This document shows positions 50,825 to 51,197 of a stretch of DNA of 51,197 nt, piece after piece; within the stretch, counting starts at the first letter, position 1; the number at the start of each line of letters is the position of its first letter. The stretch comes from Patescibacteria group bacterium (GTDB taxonomy: Bacteria; Patescibacteriota; JABMPQ01; JAHIRA01). The DNA lies in contig JAHISJ010000007.1 in NCBI GenBank assembly GCA_018818205.1, positions 1-51,197 of the forward strand. Reading direction: 5' to 3'. The notes beneath the pieces were generated by a model. It ran no database searches. It was not told the DNA's origin and worked only from the letters and a program-made list of their open reading frames with translations. The position numbers and the translations under genes are program-made.

Positions 50825-50852
50825 CCCTCCCCCTAGTAAAGGGGAGGGAATA
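50825..50852. repeat. Dispersed palindrome, family B (copy 2)
   Basis: CCCTCCCCCTAGTAAAGGGGAGGGAATA. The last 16 bases are identical to 14266-14281. No T-tract follows. Confidence 0.6.
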
Positions 50853-50871
50853 CGATATGTAATTTTTGACA

Positions 50872-50900
50872 TTGTTTTTTGCATTATCTTTTGCTACAAT
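50872..50900 (+). promoter_or_regulatory. Promoter in the uvrC upstream region (plus strand)
   Basis: TTGTTT (50872-50877), a 17-bp spacer and TACAAT (50895-50900) with an extended TGC. It reads toward two short ORFs and the truncated gene at the window end. Confidence 0.5.
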
Positions 50901-50937
50901 TACTATAGGCACATTGATAGAATCAGTAACAGTATGT

Positions 50938-51107
50938 ATGAAGGAGTCTGACACAAAAGCTTGTTTTAATGCTTTCTTTTTAACAAAGAGAGGAGACCTT
51001 ACTCAATGTTTATAAATAAAACTAAGCTTACCCTCAGACTTTTTTTGTGCGGAAAAGCTGACCCGCCTGCACTTTTACCACATCAAAAAAAGCAAGGTTT
51101 TTGCTAG
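50938..51107 (+). other. Transcribed-looking region with two overlapping short ORFs
   Basis: ATG 50938 opens a 25-residue frame (MKESDTKACFNAFFLT...) ending at 51015. ATG 51006, 10 nt after GAGGAG, opens a 33-residue frame (MFINKTKLTLRLFLCG...KKQGFC) ending at 51107. Neither matches a family I recognise. They could be leader peptides, parts of a broken gene or chance ORFs. Confidence 0.3.
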
Positions 51108-51147
51108 AATGTTTGTATACACATAACAAACATAAAAAAACCTTGCT
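51091..51147 (+). promoter_or_regulatory. Nested inverted repeat abutting the start codon of a truncated gene
   Basis: Outer exact 12-bp arms AGCAAGGTTTTT (51091-51102) and AAAAACCTTGCT (51136-51147) enclose inner arms GTTTGT (51111-51116) and ACAAAC (51126-51131). A TGCTAGAAT -10-like element lies inside. The right arm ends exactly at the next ATG, so it could be an operator, a translation-blocking hairpin, or the structured end of a mobile element. Confidence 0.6.
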
Positions 51148-51197
51148 ATGAACATTGTAAAACAAAAATGGGACTATTTAAATGCTACTTTAGATCA
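51148..51197 (+). CDS. Truncated gene at window end (product unrecognised)
   Basis: ATG 51148 opens a frame running off the window: MNIVKQKWDYLNATLDQ. Seventeen residues are too few to assign. Its start directly follows the nested inverted repeat. Confidence 0.4.
   Translation, partial: MNIVKQKWDYLNATLD

Noticed and set aside
1-51197. tRNA or rRNA genes
   Set aside because: I saw no cloverleaf-like or rRNA-like segment in the intergenic regions, though small RNAs could be missed by eye.

Overview
The window looks like a chromosomal segment of a Patescibacteria (CPR) bacterium. It has low GC, densely packed core genes and compact or split domain architectures. It carries single copies of rpoB, rpoC, ftsK, recA, ychF, rpsF, ssb, rpsR, gpmI, trpS, RNase J, secG and uvrC, mixed with many short lineage-specific genes of unknown function. 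TGA is used as a stop codon (for example at the ends of the RelE-like toxin gene and of the second IMPase-like gene), so the recoded Gracilibacteria/Absconditabacteria code does not apply. The exact lineage cannot be fixed from this sequence alone.

Layout. 1-3302 is an accessory island. It holds the 3' remnant of a BRO/DinD-type gene, then a tightly overlapping operon: a Panacea (DUF4065) HTH antitoxin, a RelE-like toxin, an RNase H-fold protein, an unusual histidine phosphatase, and a NUDIX domain fused to the tail of an Asp/Glu racemase. 3311-6667 holds a two-domain DUF1566 lipoprotein and three orphan genes. 6804-14162 is rpoB-rpoC with a structured leader. 14377-19515 holds ftsK, a RodZ-like gene, recA and two orphans. 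19641-27807 is the most striking region: a free-standing PEP-synthase-type ATP-grasp domain on the plus strand, and on the minus strand three tandem paralogues made of a helical middle region plus a swivelling His domain, followed by a divergent carbamoyltransferase and a YtcJ-type amidohydrolase. Together these look like a rifampicin-phosphotransferase/PEP-synthase enzyme split into one ATP module and three His modules.

27926-33248 has ychF and several orphan genes, including a secreted protein that may be a beta-barrel. 33415-34880 is the rpsF-ssb-rpsR operon, with a very long Lys/Glu tail on S6. 35014-40199 is a sugar-phosphate operon: phosphohexomutase, IMPase, gpmI, a second IMPase-like gene with an altered active site, and a HAD phosphatase. 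An exact 33-bp inverted repeat with a 33-nt spacer separates it from trpS. 41603-43870 encodes a large cysteine-repeat lipoprotein. 44164-50757 holds a TPM-domain protein, RNase J, an oligopeptide-binding protein, SecG and UvrC. The window ends in a nested inverted repeat that abuts the start of a truncated gene.

Many transcription units have readable sigma-70 promoters (TTGACA-N17-TATAAT-like) and factor-independent terminators. Several orphan genes start at GTG or TTG, each placed 4 nt after a strong GGAGG-type Shine-Dalgarno sequence.
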